From assembly GCA_902362375.1 (NCBI GenBank), contig CABIVS010000002.1, forward strand, positions 270,757 through 334,756: a DNA stretch of 64,000 nucleotides. The letters run 5' to 3'. This document shows, in pieces, positions 9,863 through 19,156 of the stretch. A program made the translations under genes and the position numbers. The DNA is from Bacteroidaceae bacterium (GTDB lineage: Bacteria > Bacteroidota > Bacteroidia > Bacteroidales > Bacteroidaceae). The notes beneath the pieces are model-generated. The model was not told the origin of the DNA and did no database searches. It was given only the letters and a program-made list of their open reading frames with translations. Within the stretch, counting starts at the first letter, position 1. Each line of letters opens with the position of its first letter.

Positions 9863-11383
9863 ATGAATATGAAAAAGACAATTTATACTGCAATAGCAAC
9901 TCTTTTGTTCCTCATTTCGTCTTGTACGCTGGAGCAGGAAGTATATAATAAAATTAATCCGGGAATGTTTCCCCAAAATGCTGAAGACGTAAATGCTTTG
10001 GTCAATTCGAGTGCTTATTATGTGTTCTCTCCGTGGGGGATCTTTGAAGTAGCGGCAGGCTATGTGACGACTTCGGAAATGGTAACCGATTATGTGGAAA
10101 ACACTTGGGGATGGACTACCGTATACAATTCGTATGAAGCTAATGACTGGCATATCGACGGTGACTATCGTCGTGTGTATGACTATTCCCAGTATTTGGC
10201 TTCCATGACTTTGACAATGGATCGCATCAAGGACGTGAATATGGATGAAACCTTGAAAGCTCGCTATATGGCGGAATTGAAATGCGGACGTGGTTTCCTG
10301 GCTTTCCTGATGTATGATATGTACGGTCCGATACCTATTGCTGATCTGGAGACTTTGCAAAAACCGGAAGCGGAGATTGTTATTCCACGTTTGTCGGAAG
10401 AAGCCATGCGTGAATACATTGTTTCCAACTTGAAAGATGCAGCTAATGTGTTGCCTTATAAGTATGAAGATACAAATTACGGACGTTTCACCAAAGGATT
10501 GGCCAATACATTATTGCTGAAATTCTACATGATGACTAAGCAATGGGATGAGGCGGAGAAAATAGGACGTGAATTGACAAAACCGGAATATGGTTATAAA
10601 TTGGTAGACGATTATAACTCTCTGTTCTCTTTATCTGGTGAAAAGAATTCGGAAGTCATATTCTCATGTGTGGCCGAGGCCGGTGTGATGGAACAGAAAT
10701 GGTTCGCTCACGTACTGACTTCAGACTATCCTCTTCCAGCCGGAATGTCGGTAACTGCCTGGGGAGGGTATAAAATTTCCTGGCCTGCATACGAATCGTA
10801 TGATCCAAAAGACAAGAGACGCGAAAGAATTATTGGTGAATATACAGGTACGGAGGGCGTACACCATAGCCGGGCGCTTGACCGTGACGGTGGTACGACA
10901 GGTATACTTTTCTACGGTGCAATTCCGGTGAAATATAAAATTGAGGGTGTAATAGGAGAGAAGTGCGAAATAGATATGCCCATCTATCGTTATGCGGATG
11001 TATTGACTTTACTTTCGGAAGCTATCGTTCGCAATGGAAACAGTATCACTCAAGAGGCGATTGGCCTGTTGAATCAGGTGCGGGTTACTCATGGTGGATT
11101 GAAAGCTTATCAACTGAGTGATTTCTCATCAGTAGAAGATTTTCTGGATAAACTGTTGGAAGAACGTGGACATGAATTCTATTTTGAAGGAGTGCGCCGT
11201 CAGGATTTGATCCGCCATGGAAAATTTATTGAAGCAGCACTTGCCAAAGCAAGATTTGCCGGACAACCGACAGGTAAAATAGAAACGAAAGTGGATGGAC
11301 AATATAAATATGAGAAATTCCCGTTGCCTACTCATCTGATAACTGAAGGACAAGGCATTATAATTCAAAATCCCGGTTACTAA
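9863..11383 (+). CDS. SusD/RagB family glycan-binding lipoprotein
   Basis: Surface lipoprotein that forms the lid over the SusC barrel and binds the glycan. From ATG 9863 it is 506 aa; a second ATG at 9869 would give the compact signal peptide Met-Lys-Lys-Thr-Ile-Tyr and may be the true start. The lipobox is Leu-Ile-Ser-Ser-Cys. The body shows typical SusD features: the helical TPR-like region with Tyr-Arg-Arg-Val-Tyr-Asp-Tyr, the Arg-Phe-Thr-Lys-Gly segment, and the C-terminal blocks Tyr-Arg-Tyr-Ala-Asp-Val-Leu and Glu-Glu-Arg-Gly-His-Glu-Phe-Tyr-Phe-Glu-Gly-Val-Arg-Arg. It is directly coupled to SusC and no frame damage is visible. Confidence 0.95.
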   Translation: MNMKKTIYTAIATLLFLISSCTLEQEVYNKINPGMFPQNAEDVNALVNSSAYYVFSPWGIFEVAAGYVTTSEMVTDYVENTWGWTTVYNSYEANDWHIDGDYRRVYDYSQYLASMTLTMDRIKDVNMDETLKARYMAELKCGRGFLAFLMYDMYGPIPIADLETLQKPEAEIVIPRLSEEAMREYIVSNLKDAANVLPYKYEDTNYGRFTKGLANTLLLKFYMMTKQWDEAEKIGRELTKPEYGYKLVDDYNSLFSLSGEKNSEVIFSCVAEAGVMEQKWFAHVLTSDYPLPAGMSVTAWGGYKISWPAYESYDPKDKRRERIIGEYTGTEGVHHSRALDRDGGTTGILFYGAIPVKYKIEGVIGEKCEIDMPIYRYADVLTLLSEAIVRNGNSITQEAIGLLNQVRVTHGGLKAYQLSDFSSVEDFLDKLLEERGHEFYFEGVRRQDLIRHGKFIEAALAKARFAGQPTGKIETKVDGQYKYEKFPLPTHLITEGQGIIIQNPGY

Positions 11384-11398
11384 AAAATAGATAGCATT

Positions 11399-12709
11399 AT
11401 GAAACATTTATTATATAGTCTATTAGGAATATTGTTGCTTGCCGGATGTAAGGAAGACAAGTACAATGTGATCATTCCGATGTCGGATATTTACTTGAGC
11501 ACACCTCAAGATGGAGCGATCATTGATTTGAATGATTTATCGATTGAGAAATATAGTTTCTCTTGGGAGAAGCCTCTGGAAAATGGAGCAAAGCTGCTTA
11601 TTTGTGCTGACAGGAAATTCAAAGAACCGGTGATAATTGATGCAGGAAAATCGACTTCTGTTACGATATCTGCATTGACTGCCGATCAGAGTTTTTCTCA
11701 ATTGGGAATTAAAGCGGGACAGGAAGCAATACTGTATTGGACGGTCAAAGAAACAGGTAATATAACCGCAGCAGCTTCGGAAGCACGCACCATTCGGGTG
11801 AAACGTATGACTAGCAAATTAGTGCAGCCGGAAGATTTGACTAAGATTTCCTTGGCTGAAAATGCCCCGGAGACTGCTGTGCAATTTGAATGGAATACCC
11901 AGGAATGGCCTGAATCCACCTCGTACTCGCTTTGTTTCTCACTGGATCCCGAAATGATACAGACGGTTGCCGAACAGAGTGTGGGAGTTGTGAATGGTAA
12001 AGCATCATTGACTCATGAAGAACTTCAGGCACTGCTCGATAAACTTTCCATCAAACGTTGGACTTCCAATTCTGTGTATTGGAATGTGAAGACTGATGAT
12101 GGGCAATGGGTATCGCGTTCTTCCGGAGTATTGAATATGACAGAAATGATGCGCTTCGTCGATGTTCGTGGAGATGAAAAGATTACTTACCGTGTTGTTC
12201 GTATATTTTATAGTGATAAAACGTCATTGGTTTGGTTGGCGGATAACCTGCGTGCGACTAAATATGCTGATGGTACAGATATTGAAGCGAATAATTTCAA
12301 AAATACACCTGCGTCGCTCGGAGAAGGTAGAGTGAAAGCCTATGGAGTGCATTATCATTACGATATTCGTGATAAGATAGCACCTAAGGGATGGCGTTTG
12401 CCGACCATACAGGAATATAAGAATTTGTTTGCGGAAGCCGGAACTGCCGAAGGTCAATGGAATGTATTGAAAGATCCTGAATATTATGAATCAGTAAAAG
12501 GACAGGCGCATTTGAACGACTGGAAATTCAATTTGTGTGCTTCCGGTCAATGGAGCGGTGATGCAATCACTAATCATACCGGACCGTATTCTTATCTGTT
12601 GGTCACTGATGATATGTCTCATCAATGTATTCTTCATGATGGAGGAGCAACATTGTGGAGTCCTTGGACAACCGGTGCTCCTGCACGTTTTATCTACAAT
12701 GAAAATTAA
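11399..12709 (+). CDS. SusE-like surface lipoprotein with C-terminal FISUMP domain
   Basis: Putative surface glycan-binding lipoprotein, 436 aa. A signal peptide with lipobox Leu-Leu-Ala-Gly-Cys is followed by two Ig-like/SusE-type segments (about residues 25-140 and 145-260, with Phe-Ser-Trp and Phe-Glu-Trp patterns). The C-terminal third resembles the Fibrobacter succinogenes major paralogous (FISUMP) domain, with Trp-Leu-Ala-Asp-Asn-Leu-Arg and Gly-Trp-Arg-Leu-Pro-Thr. Its place straight after SusD is where PULs encode their extra binding proteins. The glycan bound cannot be told from sequence. The start at 11399 lies 15 bases after the SusD stop, so it is in the same operon. Confidence 0.82.
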   Translation: MKHLLYSLLGILLLAGCKEDKYNVIIPMSDIYLSTPQDGAIIDLNDLSIEKYSFSWEKPLENGAKLLICADRKFKEPVIIDAGKSTSVTISALTADQSFSQLGIKAGQEAILYWTVKETGNITAAASEARTIRVKRMTSKLVQPEDLTKISLAENAPETAVQFEWNTQEWPESTSYSLCFSLDPEMIQTVAEQSVGVVNGKASLTHEELQALLDKLSIKRWTSNSVYWNVKTDDGQWVSRSSGVLNMTEMMRFVDVRGDEKITYRVVRIFYSDKTSLVWLADNLRATKYADGTDIEANNFKNTPASLGEGRVKAYGVHYHYDIRDKIAPKGWRLPTIQEYKNLFAEAGTAEGQWNVLKDPEYYESVKGQAHLNDWKFNLCASGQWSGDAITNHTGPYSYLLVTDDMSHQCILHDGGATLWSPWTTGAPARFIYNEN

Positions 12710-12737
12710 TCGGGTGAAAATTAAAAGTATATCAATC

Positions 12738-14303
12738 ATGTTAATCAATATAAAGAAAACTATGACCATATTATCTACCTTATTATTAGGTATTATGTGT
12801 AGCTTTTGTTCTGATACAATAGATGTATATGCGGGACAATATGGAGAAGAAGACGGAACGAGTGAACCGGAAACTCCGGAGGTAACAGGAAATATTGTAC
12901 CGATCGAGTCGCTTAGGAATCCCGATAGGGGATTCCACTTGGAATGTAATTTGCTTGCCGACCAAATGAAAAGTCCATATAATGATTATGAGGTTTATGG
13001 CAATGATTTGTATACGAAGAAAGTAGAGCAATTTGATGCAAAGGACGATAACCTGACTCTTGTGCAGCAATATATCTACTTAACTAACTGGGTGAGTAAG
13101 GATCTGGATGCTGAAGCTCTGTCAAATATCCGCAAGATATTCGAATTGATGAAAGCGCAGGGATATAAAGCCATTCTTCGTTTTGCATACAATCACGCCG
13201 GACTGAATACTTCCGGTGGCGAATCCAAACAATGGATTCTCCGGCACATCGAACAACTGACTCCTCTGTTGAATGAATACATTGGACAAATTGCTACCAT
13301 GCAGGTGGGGTTTATCGGTGCTTGGGGAGAGTGGCATACTTCTCCGTTGATGAATGACCAGAGTGCGAAGAATGCAATCGTCAGTGCTTTATTGAGAGCC
13401 TTACCTTCACCTTATTGTGTAGAAATGCGTTATCCGAATCATAAGAAAGTGTTGACACTGGAACAGGAAGGATCTCGTGGACGCATCGGATATGCGAATG
13501 ATTATTTTACAGCCGGCGAACATCCGCTTGCACCGGGCAATGACTTTGTTCCTAATACGGATGACTACAAGCAGATAACGGAAGAGGTGAAAGCGAACAA
13601 TTTCTATATGAGCGGTGAGATCCCTTATAATGAGGATACAGAATGGGGATTGGCAGCGTTGATTAGTCCGATAAAATCACTGCGTATTTTGCGCGAACAC
13701 CGTTACTCGGCATTTGATGTGACACAAAACTTTGATTTGAATATCATGAGTTGGAAACGGGTAAAAGTAAATCCCGCTTTATTAAATGATAATCATATTC
13801 TGTTCGATGAGAGTTATTTCAAAGATGAGGAGGGCAATGATGTTGTTCGTTCATTCTATGATTTTGTCCGCGACCATTTGGGCTATCGTCTGAATCTCCA
13901 AAGTGAATCGAAAGTAGAAGCAAAAGGTGGAAATCTGGAATATGATCTGACGATTACGAATACCGGTTTTGCTACGGTGATTAATCCGAAAGAGGTATAT
14001 CTCGTACTGGTTTCCGAAAGCGGTCAGGTAGTGAAAGAATTTAAACTGGATGTGGATCCTAAGACTTGGATTCCGTCTACTGATCAGGAACCGAATCAGG
14101 CTGCGAAATACACTATCAAAGGAAGTGTGGCAGCCGGTGTGAGCGGGACTTATAAAGTAGGAATCTGGATGCCGGAAAAAGTAGCCGATTGGAAATACAA
14201 TTCGGTATATGCCATTAAGTTTGCTCAAACAGAAAATGTGACTCATTGGTATGATGATGCAAAAAAATACGCTGTAAACCTGTTCGGAACAGTTACATTC
14301 TAA
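12738..14303 (+). CDS. DUF4832/DUF4874-type lipoprotein of the PUL
   Basis: About 521 aa from ATG 12738, 28 bases after the previous gene; the frame is open further upstream into the preceding gene, but a lipoprotein signal (Leu-Leu-Leu-Gly-Ile-Met-Cys) follows only this start or ATG 12762. The N-terminal domain opens with Asn-Pro-Asp-Arg-Gly-Phe-His-Leu-Glu, the start signature of DUF4874, and contains Gly-Ala-Trp-Gly-Glu-Trp-His as in TIM-barrel-like DUF4874/DUF4832 proteins. The C-terminal portion is a beta-sandwich. No enzymatic activity is established for these families as far as I know. In a PUL it could be a glycan-binding protein or an uncharacterized glycosidase; the Trp-Gly-Glu-Trp block would be the place to look for catalytic acids. 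Confidence 0.78.
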   Translation: MLINIKKTMTILSTLLLGIMCSFCSDTIDVYAGQYGEEDGTSEPETPEVTGNIVPIESLRNPDRGFHLECNLLADQMKSPYNDYEVYGNDLYTKKVEQFDAKDDNLTLVQQYIYLTNWVSKDLDAEALSNIRKIFELMKAQGYKAILRFAYNHAGLNTSGGESKQWILRHIEQLTPLLNEYIGQIATMQVGFIGAWGEWHTSPLMNDQSAKNAIVSALLRALPSPYCVEMRYPNHKKVLTLEQEGSRGRIGYANDYFTAGEHPLAPGNDFVPNTDDYKQITEEVKANNFYMSGEIPYNEDTEWGLAALISPIKSLRILREHRYSAFDVTQNFDLNIMSWKRVKVNPALLNDNHILFDESYFKDEEGNDVVRSFYDFVRDHLGYRLNLQSESKVEAKGGNLEYDLTITNTGFATVINPKEVYLVLVSESGQVVKEFKLDVDPKTWIPSTDQEPNQAAKYTIKGSVAAGVSGTYKVGIWMPEKVADWKYNSVYAIKFAQTENVTHWYDDAKKYAVNLFGTVTF

Positions 14304-14385
14304 AAATAAATTGATGAATACTTCCGACCGTATGGAATGGATTTCATGTTGCGGTCGGAGTATTCGGAATTCACATCTTATTTGA

Positions 14386-16719
14386 ATGAAGATGAACAAA
14401 AATCATAAAACCGTACTTGTTATACTTAACATCATAGTATCATTTCTAATTTCATCCTGTTCCTCCCCCAAGGAACAGGTTAGAATAGGAAATGGTACTT
14501 TTACTATCGAGGGAAAGGATATCCAGTTGATTTGTGGAGAAATGCACTATCCCCGCATTCCGCACGAGTATTGGCGTGACCGCCTGAAGAGAGCGCGTGC
14601 GATGGGACTGAATACGGTGTCTGCCTACGTCTTTTGGAACTTCCATGAACGTCAGTCGGGAGAATTTGACTTTAGCGGACAGGCTGATATTGCGGAATTT
14701 ATCCGTACGGCACAAGAAGAGGGACTGTATGTGATTCTTCGTCCCGGTCCGTATGTATGTGCAGAATGGGATTTCGGAGGTTACCCGTCGTGGCTGCTGA
14801 AAGAAAAGGATCTGACTTATCGTAGTAAAGATCCGCGTTTCCTGTCCTATTGTGAACGATATATCAAAGAACTAGGCAAACAACTGTCTCCTTTGACCAT
14901 CAATAATGGAGGTAATATTATTATGGTGCAGGTGGAGAATGAATATGGATCGTATGCAGCGGATAAAGAGTATCTTGCCGCTATCCGCGATATGATTAAA
15001 GAAGCAGGATTCAATGTTCCGCTATTTACCTGCGACGGTGGTGGACAGGTGGAAGCCGGACATGTTGAGGGCGTACTGCCTACATTGAACGGAGTGTTTG
15101 GTGAAGATATATTCAAAGTGGTAGATAAGTACCAAAAGGGCGGTCCCTATTTTGTAGCGGAGTTTTATCCGGCCTGGTTTGACGAGTGGGGCAGACGACA
15201 TTCTTCTGTTGCTTATGAACGTCCTGCCGAACAGCTGGACTGGATGTTGAGCCATGGTGTTTCTGTCAGCATGTATATGTTCCATGGAGGTACAAACTTT
15301 GAGTATACCAATGGAGCCAATACCGGAGGCGGTTATCAGCCCCAGCCCACAAGCTATGATTATGACGCTCCCTTGGGTGAATGGGGAAATTGTTATCCCA
15401 AATATCATGCATTCAGGGAAGTAATTCAGAAATACCTGCCTGCGGGAACAGTATTGCCGGAAGTTCCGGCAGATAATCCGACTACCACTTTTGCAACAGT
15501 CGAATTAAAGGAAAGTGCTCCATTAAGGACTGCATTTCATCAGACTACCCAGTCGGAAAATGTGCTGTCGATGGAAGATTTGGGGGTTGATTTCGGATAT
15601 ATTCATTATCAGGCAACACTCCCCAAAGCGGGAAGACAGAAACTTGTCATACAGGATTTGCGTGACTATGCTGTGATCCTCATTGATGGTAAGCAGGTAG
15701 CCAGTCTGGATCGTCGTTACAATCAGAACAGTGTGACCTTGAATGTGCCGAAGACACCTGCCACACTGGAGATTCTGGTAGAAAATACCGGACGCGTCAA
15801 CTACGGCCCCGATATACTGTTTAACCGGAAAGGTATCACCAGCCAAGTTTTGTGGGGAAATGAAAAGTTGACCGGATGGTCTATTACTCCATTGCCTCTG
15901 TATAAAGAAAAAGTTTCGGAAATGGAGTTTGGCGAAACCATCAAAGGCGTTCCTGCTTTCCATAAAGGAACGTTTACAGTAGAGAAGAAAGGTGACTGCT
16001 TTGTGGATATGAGTCAATGGGGCAAAGGTGCTGTCTGGGTAAATGGCAAATCTCTGGGACGTTTCTGGAATATCGGCCCTCAACAAACACTCTATCTGCC
16101 CGCTCCATGGCTGAAAGAGGGAGAAAACGAAATTGTAGTGTTTGAAATGGAAGATACGGGTAAGCGTGTTTTGCAAGGATTGAATCAACCCATTCTGGAT
16201 AGTCTAGGTATTGATAAGAATTATCAGAAGGGCCAGCGTCGTGCAGTGGCAGGCACTCCGATTCTGGAAGACGGTGATCTTGCATTAAAAACTACTTTGC
16301 AGGAGACTAATGAGTGGCAGTCATTCGATTTACCGGTTGCGACTACTCTCCGCCACTTCTGTATAGAGACTCTGTCTTCCTACACAGAGGATAATCAGGC
16401 CTGCATTTCGGAAGTGGAACTGATAGATGATAAGGGACAACCGATTGACAAAACTAAATGGGAAGTCGTTTATGTAAGCAGCGAACAAGCTGATAAGAAC
16501 TTGGGAATAGCGGAAAACCTGTTTGATGGAGATATCTCTTCTTTTTGGCATACGGATGCGGCTATGGAACCTAATCATCCTCACCGGGTTATTATAGATC
16601 TGAAAGAAATTTATAAGGTTTCGGCTTTTCGCGTGAAAGTTCGTAAAGGTTCATTCTTGTCAGGAAAGGTGAAAGATATAAATGTATATGGCCGTCCACA
16701 ATTCTTCTTATTTCATTGA
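14386..16719 (+). CDS. GH35 beta-galactosidase, lipoprotein, with C-terminal discoidin-like module
   Basis: Exo-acting glycoside hydrolase family 35, 777 aa; removes terminal beta-linked galactose. A lipobox Leu-Ile-Ser-Ser-Cys anchors it to the envelope. The TIM barrel (about residues 37-355) has Gly-Glu-Met-His-Tyr-Pro-Arg, the acid/base Glu186 in Val-Glu-Asn-Glu-Tyr-Gly, and the nucleophile Glu259 in Ala-Glu-Phe-Tyr-Pro-Ala-Trp-Phe-Asp. The GH35 jelly-roll domains follow, including Trp-Gly-Lys-Gly-Ala-Val-Trp-Val-Asn-Gly, and the last 150 residues resemble an F5/8-type (discoidin) carbohydrate-binding module. It lies between the PUL binding proteins and the GH89 gene, which suggests stepwise trimming of alpha-GlcNAc then beta-Gal. 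The catalytic roles come from family knowledge. Confidence 0.93.
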   Translation: MKMNKNHKTVLVILNIIVSFLISSCSSPKEQVRIGNGTFTIEGKDIQLICGEMHYPRIPHEYWRDRLKRARAMGLNTVSAYVFWNFHERQSGEFDFSGQADIAEFIRTAQEEGLYVILRPGPYVCAEWDFGGYPSWLLKEKDLTYRSKDPRFLSYCERYIKELGKQLSPLTINNGGNIIMVQVENEYGSYAADKEYLAAIRDMIKEAGFNVPLFTCDGGGQVEAGHVEGVLPTLNGVFGEDIFKVVDKYQKGGPYFVAEFYPAWFDEWGRRHSSVAYERPAEQLDWMLSHGVSVSMYMFHGGTNFEYTNGANTGGGYQPQPTSYDYDAPLGEWGNCYPKYHAFREVIQKYLPAGTVLPEVPADNPTTTFATVELKESAPLRTAFHQTTQSENVLSMEDLGVDFGYIHYQATLPKAGRQKLVIQDLRDYAVILIDGKQVASLDRRYNQNSVTLNVPKTPATLEILVENTGRVNYGPDILFNRKGITSQVLWGNEKLTGWSITPLPLYKEKVSEMEFGETIKGVPAFHKGTFTVEKKGDCFVDMSQWGKGAVWVNGKSLGRFWNIGPQQTLYLPAPWLKEGENEIVVFEMEDTGKRVLQGLNQPILDSLGIDKNYQKGQRRAVAGTPILEDGDLALKTTLQETNEWQSFDLPVATTLRHFCIETLSSYTEDNQACISEVELIDDKGQPIDKTKWEVVYVSSEQADKNLGIAENLFDGDISSFWHTDAAMEPNHPHRVIIDLKEIYKVSAFRVKVRKGSFLSGKVKDINVYGRPQFFLFH

Positions 16720-16786
16720 ATAAAACGTAGTAAATAGATAAAATACGACTCTTAATTATTATATTTGATAAATTGTAAATAAAGCT

Positions 16787-18922
16787 ATGTATACACGTCT
16801 TTTATTCATTCTATTATTGGGGGCTACATGGATGTGTAGCTGCCAAACCGAACAGTCGCCTGTCAATGCATTGGCAGATCGTGTGACGGAGGGTACTTCG
16901 AAAGATCGTATTCTTTTTCGGATGATTGCTGATGAAAACAATCCGTTAAGAGATTATTTTGAAATATCTTCTGAAGAGGGTAAAGTGCTGATAACCGGAA
17001 ACTCTGATTTGTCTCTGGCTACGGGGTTGAACTGGTATCTGAAATATGTAGCCGGTATTCATCTTTCCTGGAATAATCTTTCGCAGAAGTTACCGGAAAT
17101 ACTACCGCTTCCACAGGAAAAGATACGTAAGGAAACATCCATGCAGGACAGATATTATCTGAACTATTGTACCTATTCTTATTCCATGGCTTTCTGGGAT
17201 TGGGAGCGTTGGGAAAAAGAAATAGACTGGATGGCAATGCATGGCATCAATATGCCTTTGAGCATCACCGGAATGGAGGTGGTCTGGTACAATTTGCTGA
17301 AACGTTTGGGATACACAACAGAAGAAGTCAATGAATTTATTTCCGGCCCGGCCTTTATGGCTTGGTGGCAAATGAATAATCTCGAGGGTTGGGGCGGACC
17401 GAACCCCGATAGCTGGTATCAGCAACAAGAAGCACTTCAGAAGAAGATCGTAGCCCGTATGCGGGAGTTGGGTCTTGAACCCGTATTCCCCGGATATGCT
17501 GGAATGGTTCCCCGTAACATTGGTGAAAAGCTGGGTTATCAGATCGCTGATCCCGGTAAATGGTGCGGTTTCCCCCGTCCGGCTTTCCTTTCTACGGAAG
17601 ATGAACATTTCGATTCTTTTGCCGCTATGTATTATGAGGAATTGGAGAAACTCTATGGAAAAGCCAACTATTACAGTATGGACCCATTCCATGAGGGAGG
17701 CAACACGGAAGGAGTCGACTTGGCGAAAACGGGTGCTTCCATTATGGCAGCCATGAAGAAAGCCAATCCGAAGGCTGTTTGGATCATTCAAGCCTGGCAG
17801 GCAAATCCTCGGGAAGAAATGATTGCTTCTCTTAATCAGGGAGATTTGCTCGTTTTAGATTTATATAGTGAGAAACGTCCCCAATGGGGAGATCCGGATT
17901 CCATGTGGTATCGGGAAAAAGGCTTTGGCAAACACGATTGGCTCTATTGTATGTTACTGAATTTTGGAGGTAATGTTGGTTTGCACGGCCGGATGAATCA
18001 GCTGGTGAACGGGTATTATGATGCTTGTGCACACACTAACGGGAAAACGTTGCATGGAGTAGGAGCAACCTCCGAGGGCATAGAGAATAATCCGGTGATG
18101 TTCGAACTCCTTTACGAACTTCCTTGGCGTGAAGAACGCTTTTCTTCCGATGAATGGTTGCAGACTTACTTGAAAGCTCGTTATGGCAGAGAAGTTTCAC
18201 CGGAAATAATGGAGGCTTGGCGTGCATTGGAACACACCGTTTACAATGCTCCGAAAGATTATCAGGGTGAAGGAACCATTGAGTCTTTGTTATGTGCCCG
18301 TCCGGGTTTCCATCTGGATAGAACTTCTACTTGGGGATATTCTAAACTATTTTATGCTCCCGATTCTACTGCAAAGGCAGCCCGGCTATTTACTTCCGTT
18401 GCCGACCAGTATAAAGGAAACAACAATTTTGAGTATGACTTGGTAGACATCGTACGTCAGAGTAATGCCGATAAAGGAAATGTGTTACTTGAAGAAATAT
18501 CACAGAGCTATGACCGAAAGGACAAAGAGGATTTCCGCAAACAAACACAGCAATTCCTGGACTTGATATTGGCACAGGATCGTTTGTTATCTACCCGGAA
18601 AGAATTTTCCGTTTCCTCTTGGTTGAATGCAGCTCGTTCTCTGGGAACTACAGAAGAAGAAAAGCGATTGTACGAATGGAATGCTTCCGCATTAATCACA
18701 GTCTGGGGAGATAGCATTGCTGCCAATCAAGGCGGACTACATGATTATTCGCATCGGGAATGGAGTGGACTTTTGAAAGACTTGTATTATCAGCGTTGGA
18801 AAGCCTTCTTTGAGCAGAAACAGGCGGAGCTGGATGGGAAGCCTGCAGGACAGGAAATAAACTTCTATGGGATGGAGAAAGCCTGGGCAGAGAAGAGTAA
18901 GGCACAGACATTGAAGAACTAA
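16787..18922 (+). CDS. GH89 alpha-N-acetylglucosaminidase, lipoprotein
   Basis: Family 89 glycoside hydrolase (NAGLU-like), 711 aa, cleaving terminal alpha-linked GlcNAc. A lipoprotein signal ends at Ser-Cys-Gln-Thr. The N-terminal domain is followed by the barrel with Asn-Tyr-Cys-Thr-Tyr-Ser-Tyr-Ser-Met-Ala-Phe-Trp-Asp-Trp and Met-Ala-Met-His-Gly-Ile-Asn-Met-Pro, both diagnostic for GH89. The two candidate catalytic acids are Glu303 in Asp-Pro-Phe-His-Glu-Gly-Gly and Glu430 in Ala-Thr-Ser-Glu-Gly-Ile-Glu-Asn-Asn-Pro. A helical C-terminal domain completes it. Known substrates of bacterial GH89 include GlcNAc-alpha-1,4-Gal caps of gastric-type mucin and related heparan fragments; pairing with GH35 favours the mucin type. 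Last gene of the PUL, followed by a strong hairpin. Confidence 0.95.
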   Translation: MYTRLLFILLLGATWMCSCQTEQSPVNALADRVTEGTSKDRILFRMIADENNPLRDYFEISSEEGKVLITGNSDLSLATGLNWYLKYVAGIHLSWNNLSQKLPEILPLPQEKIRKETSMQDRYYLNYCTYSYSMAFWDWERWEKEIDWMAMHGINMPLSITGMEVVWYNLLKRLGYTTEEVNEFISGPAFMAWWQMNNLEGWGGPNPDSWYQQQEALQKKIVARMRELGLEPVFPGYAGMVPRNIGEKLGYQIADPGKWCGFPRPAFLSTEDEHFDSFAAMYYEELEKLYGKANYYSMDPFHEGGNTEGVDLAKTGASIMAAMKKANPKAVWIIQAWQANPREEMIASLNQGDLLVLDLYSEKRPQWGDPDSMWYREKGFGKHDWLYCMLLNFGGNVGLHGRMNQLVNGYYDACAHTNGKTLHGVGATSEGIENNPVMFELLYELPWREERFSSDEWLQTYLKARYGREVSPEIMEAWRALEHTVYNAPKDYQGEGTIESLLCARPGFHLDRTSTWGYSKLFYAPDSTAKAARLFTSVADQYKGNNNFEYDLVDIVRQSNADKGNVLLEEISQSYDRKDKEDFRKQTQQFLDLILAQDRLLSTRKEFSVSSWLNAARSLGTTEEEKRLYEWNASALITVWGDSIAANQGGLHDYSHREWSGLLKDLYYQRWKAFFEQKQAELDGKPAGQEINFYGMEKAWAEKSKAQTLKN

Positions 18923-18935
18923 ATAATTGAATAGA

Positions 18936-18998
18936 AATGCAAATGTTATAGCCGGACATATTTCATGCCCGGCTATAACATTTGCATTAGAACTTTTT
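18936..18998 (+). terminator. Perfect 20-bp hairpin terminating the PUL operon
   Basis: Arms at 18936-18955 and 18969-18988 are exact reverse complements over 20 bp, with a 13-base loop and a T-rich stretch (18993-18998) after the second arm. It starts 13 bases past the GH89 stop. Confidence 0.88.
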
Positions 18999-19048
18999 TA
19001 TAAGGAATCTCAAGTTTCATTGCTGAAAAGTATATATATAAAATAATT

Positions 19049-19092
19049 GGAAGCAATAAAGGACATATCCTGATTGCTTCCGATTATCTTTT
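19049..19092. terminator. Second hairpin in the PUL downstream spacer
   Basis: GGAAGCAAT (19049-19057) pairs with ATTGCTTCC (19073-19081), with a small inner GGA/TCC stem and T-rich sequence after it. It lies between the convergent GH89 operon and the 148-aa gene and may serve either. Confidence 0.5.
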
Positions 19093-19156
19093 TATATGGA
19101 TCTTGAAGATCTCTATTTAAAAAAGAACGGTATTTTATTTCTCCAACAATTCTTCT

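Noticed and set aside
12537..12737. Upstream extension of the DUF4832-type gene overlapping the SusE-like gene
   Set aside because: The lipoprotein signal follows ATG 12738; the extension is the shadow of the preceding gene.
15523..16188. A 221-codon minus-strand open frame inside the GH35 gene
   Set aside because: Antisense shadow of the conserved GH35 C-terminal domains.
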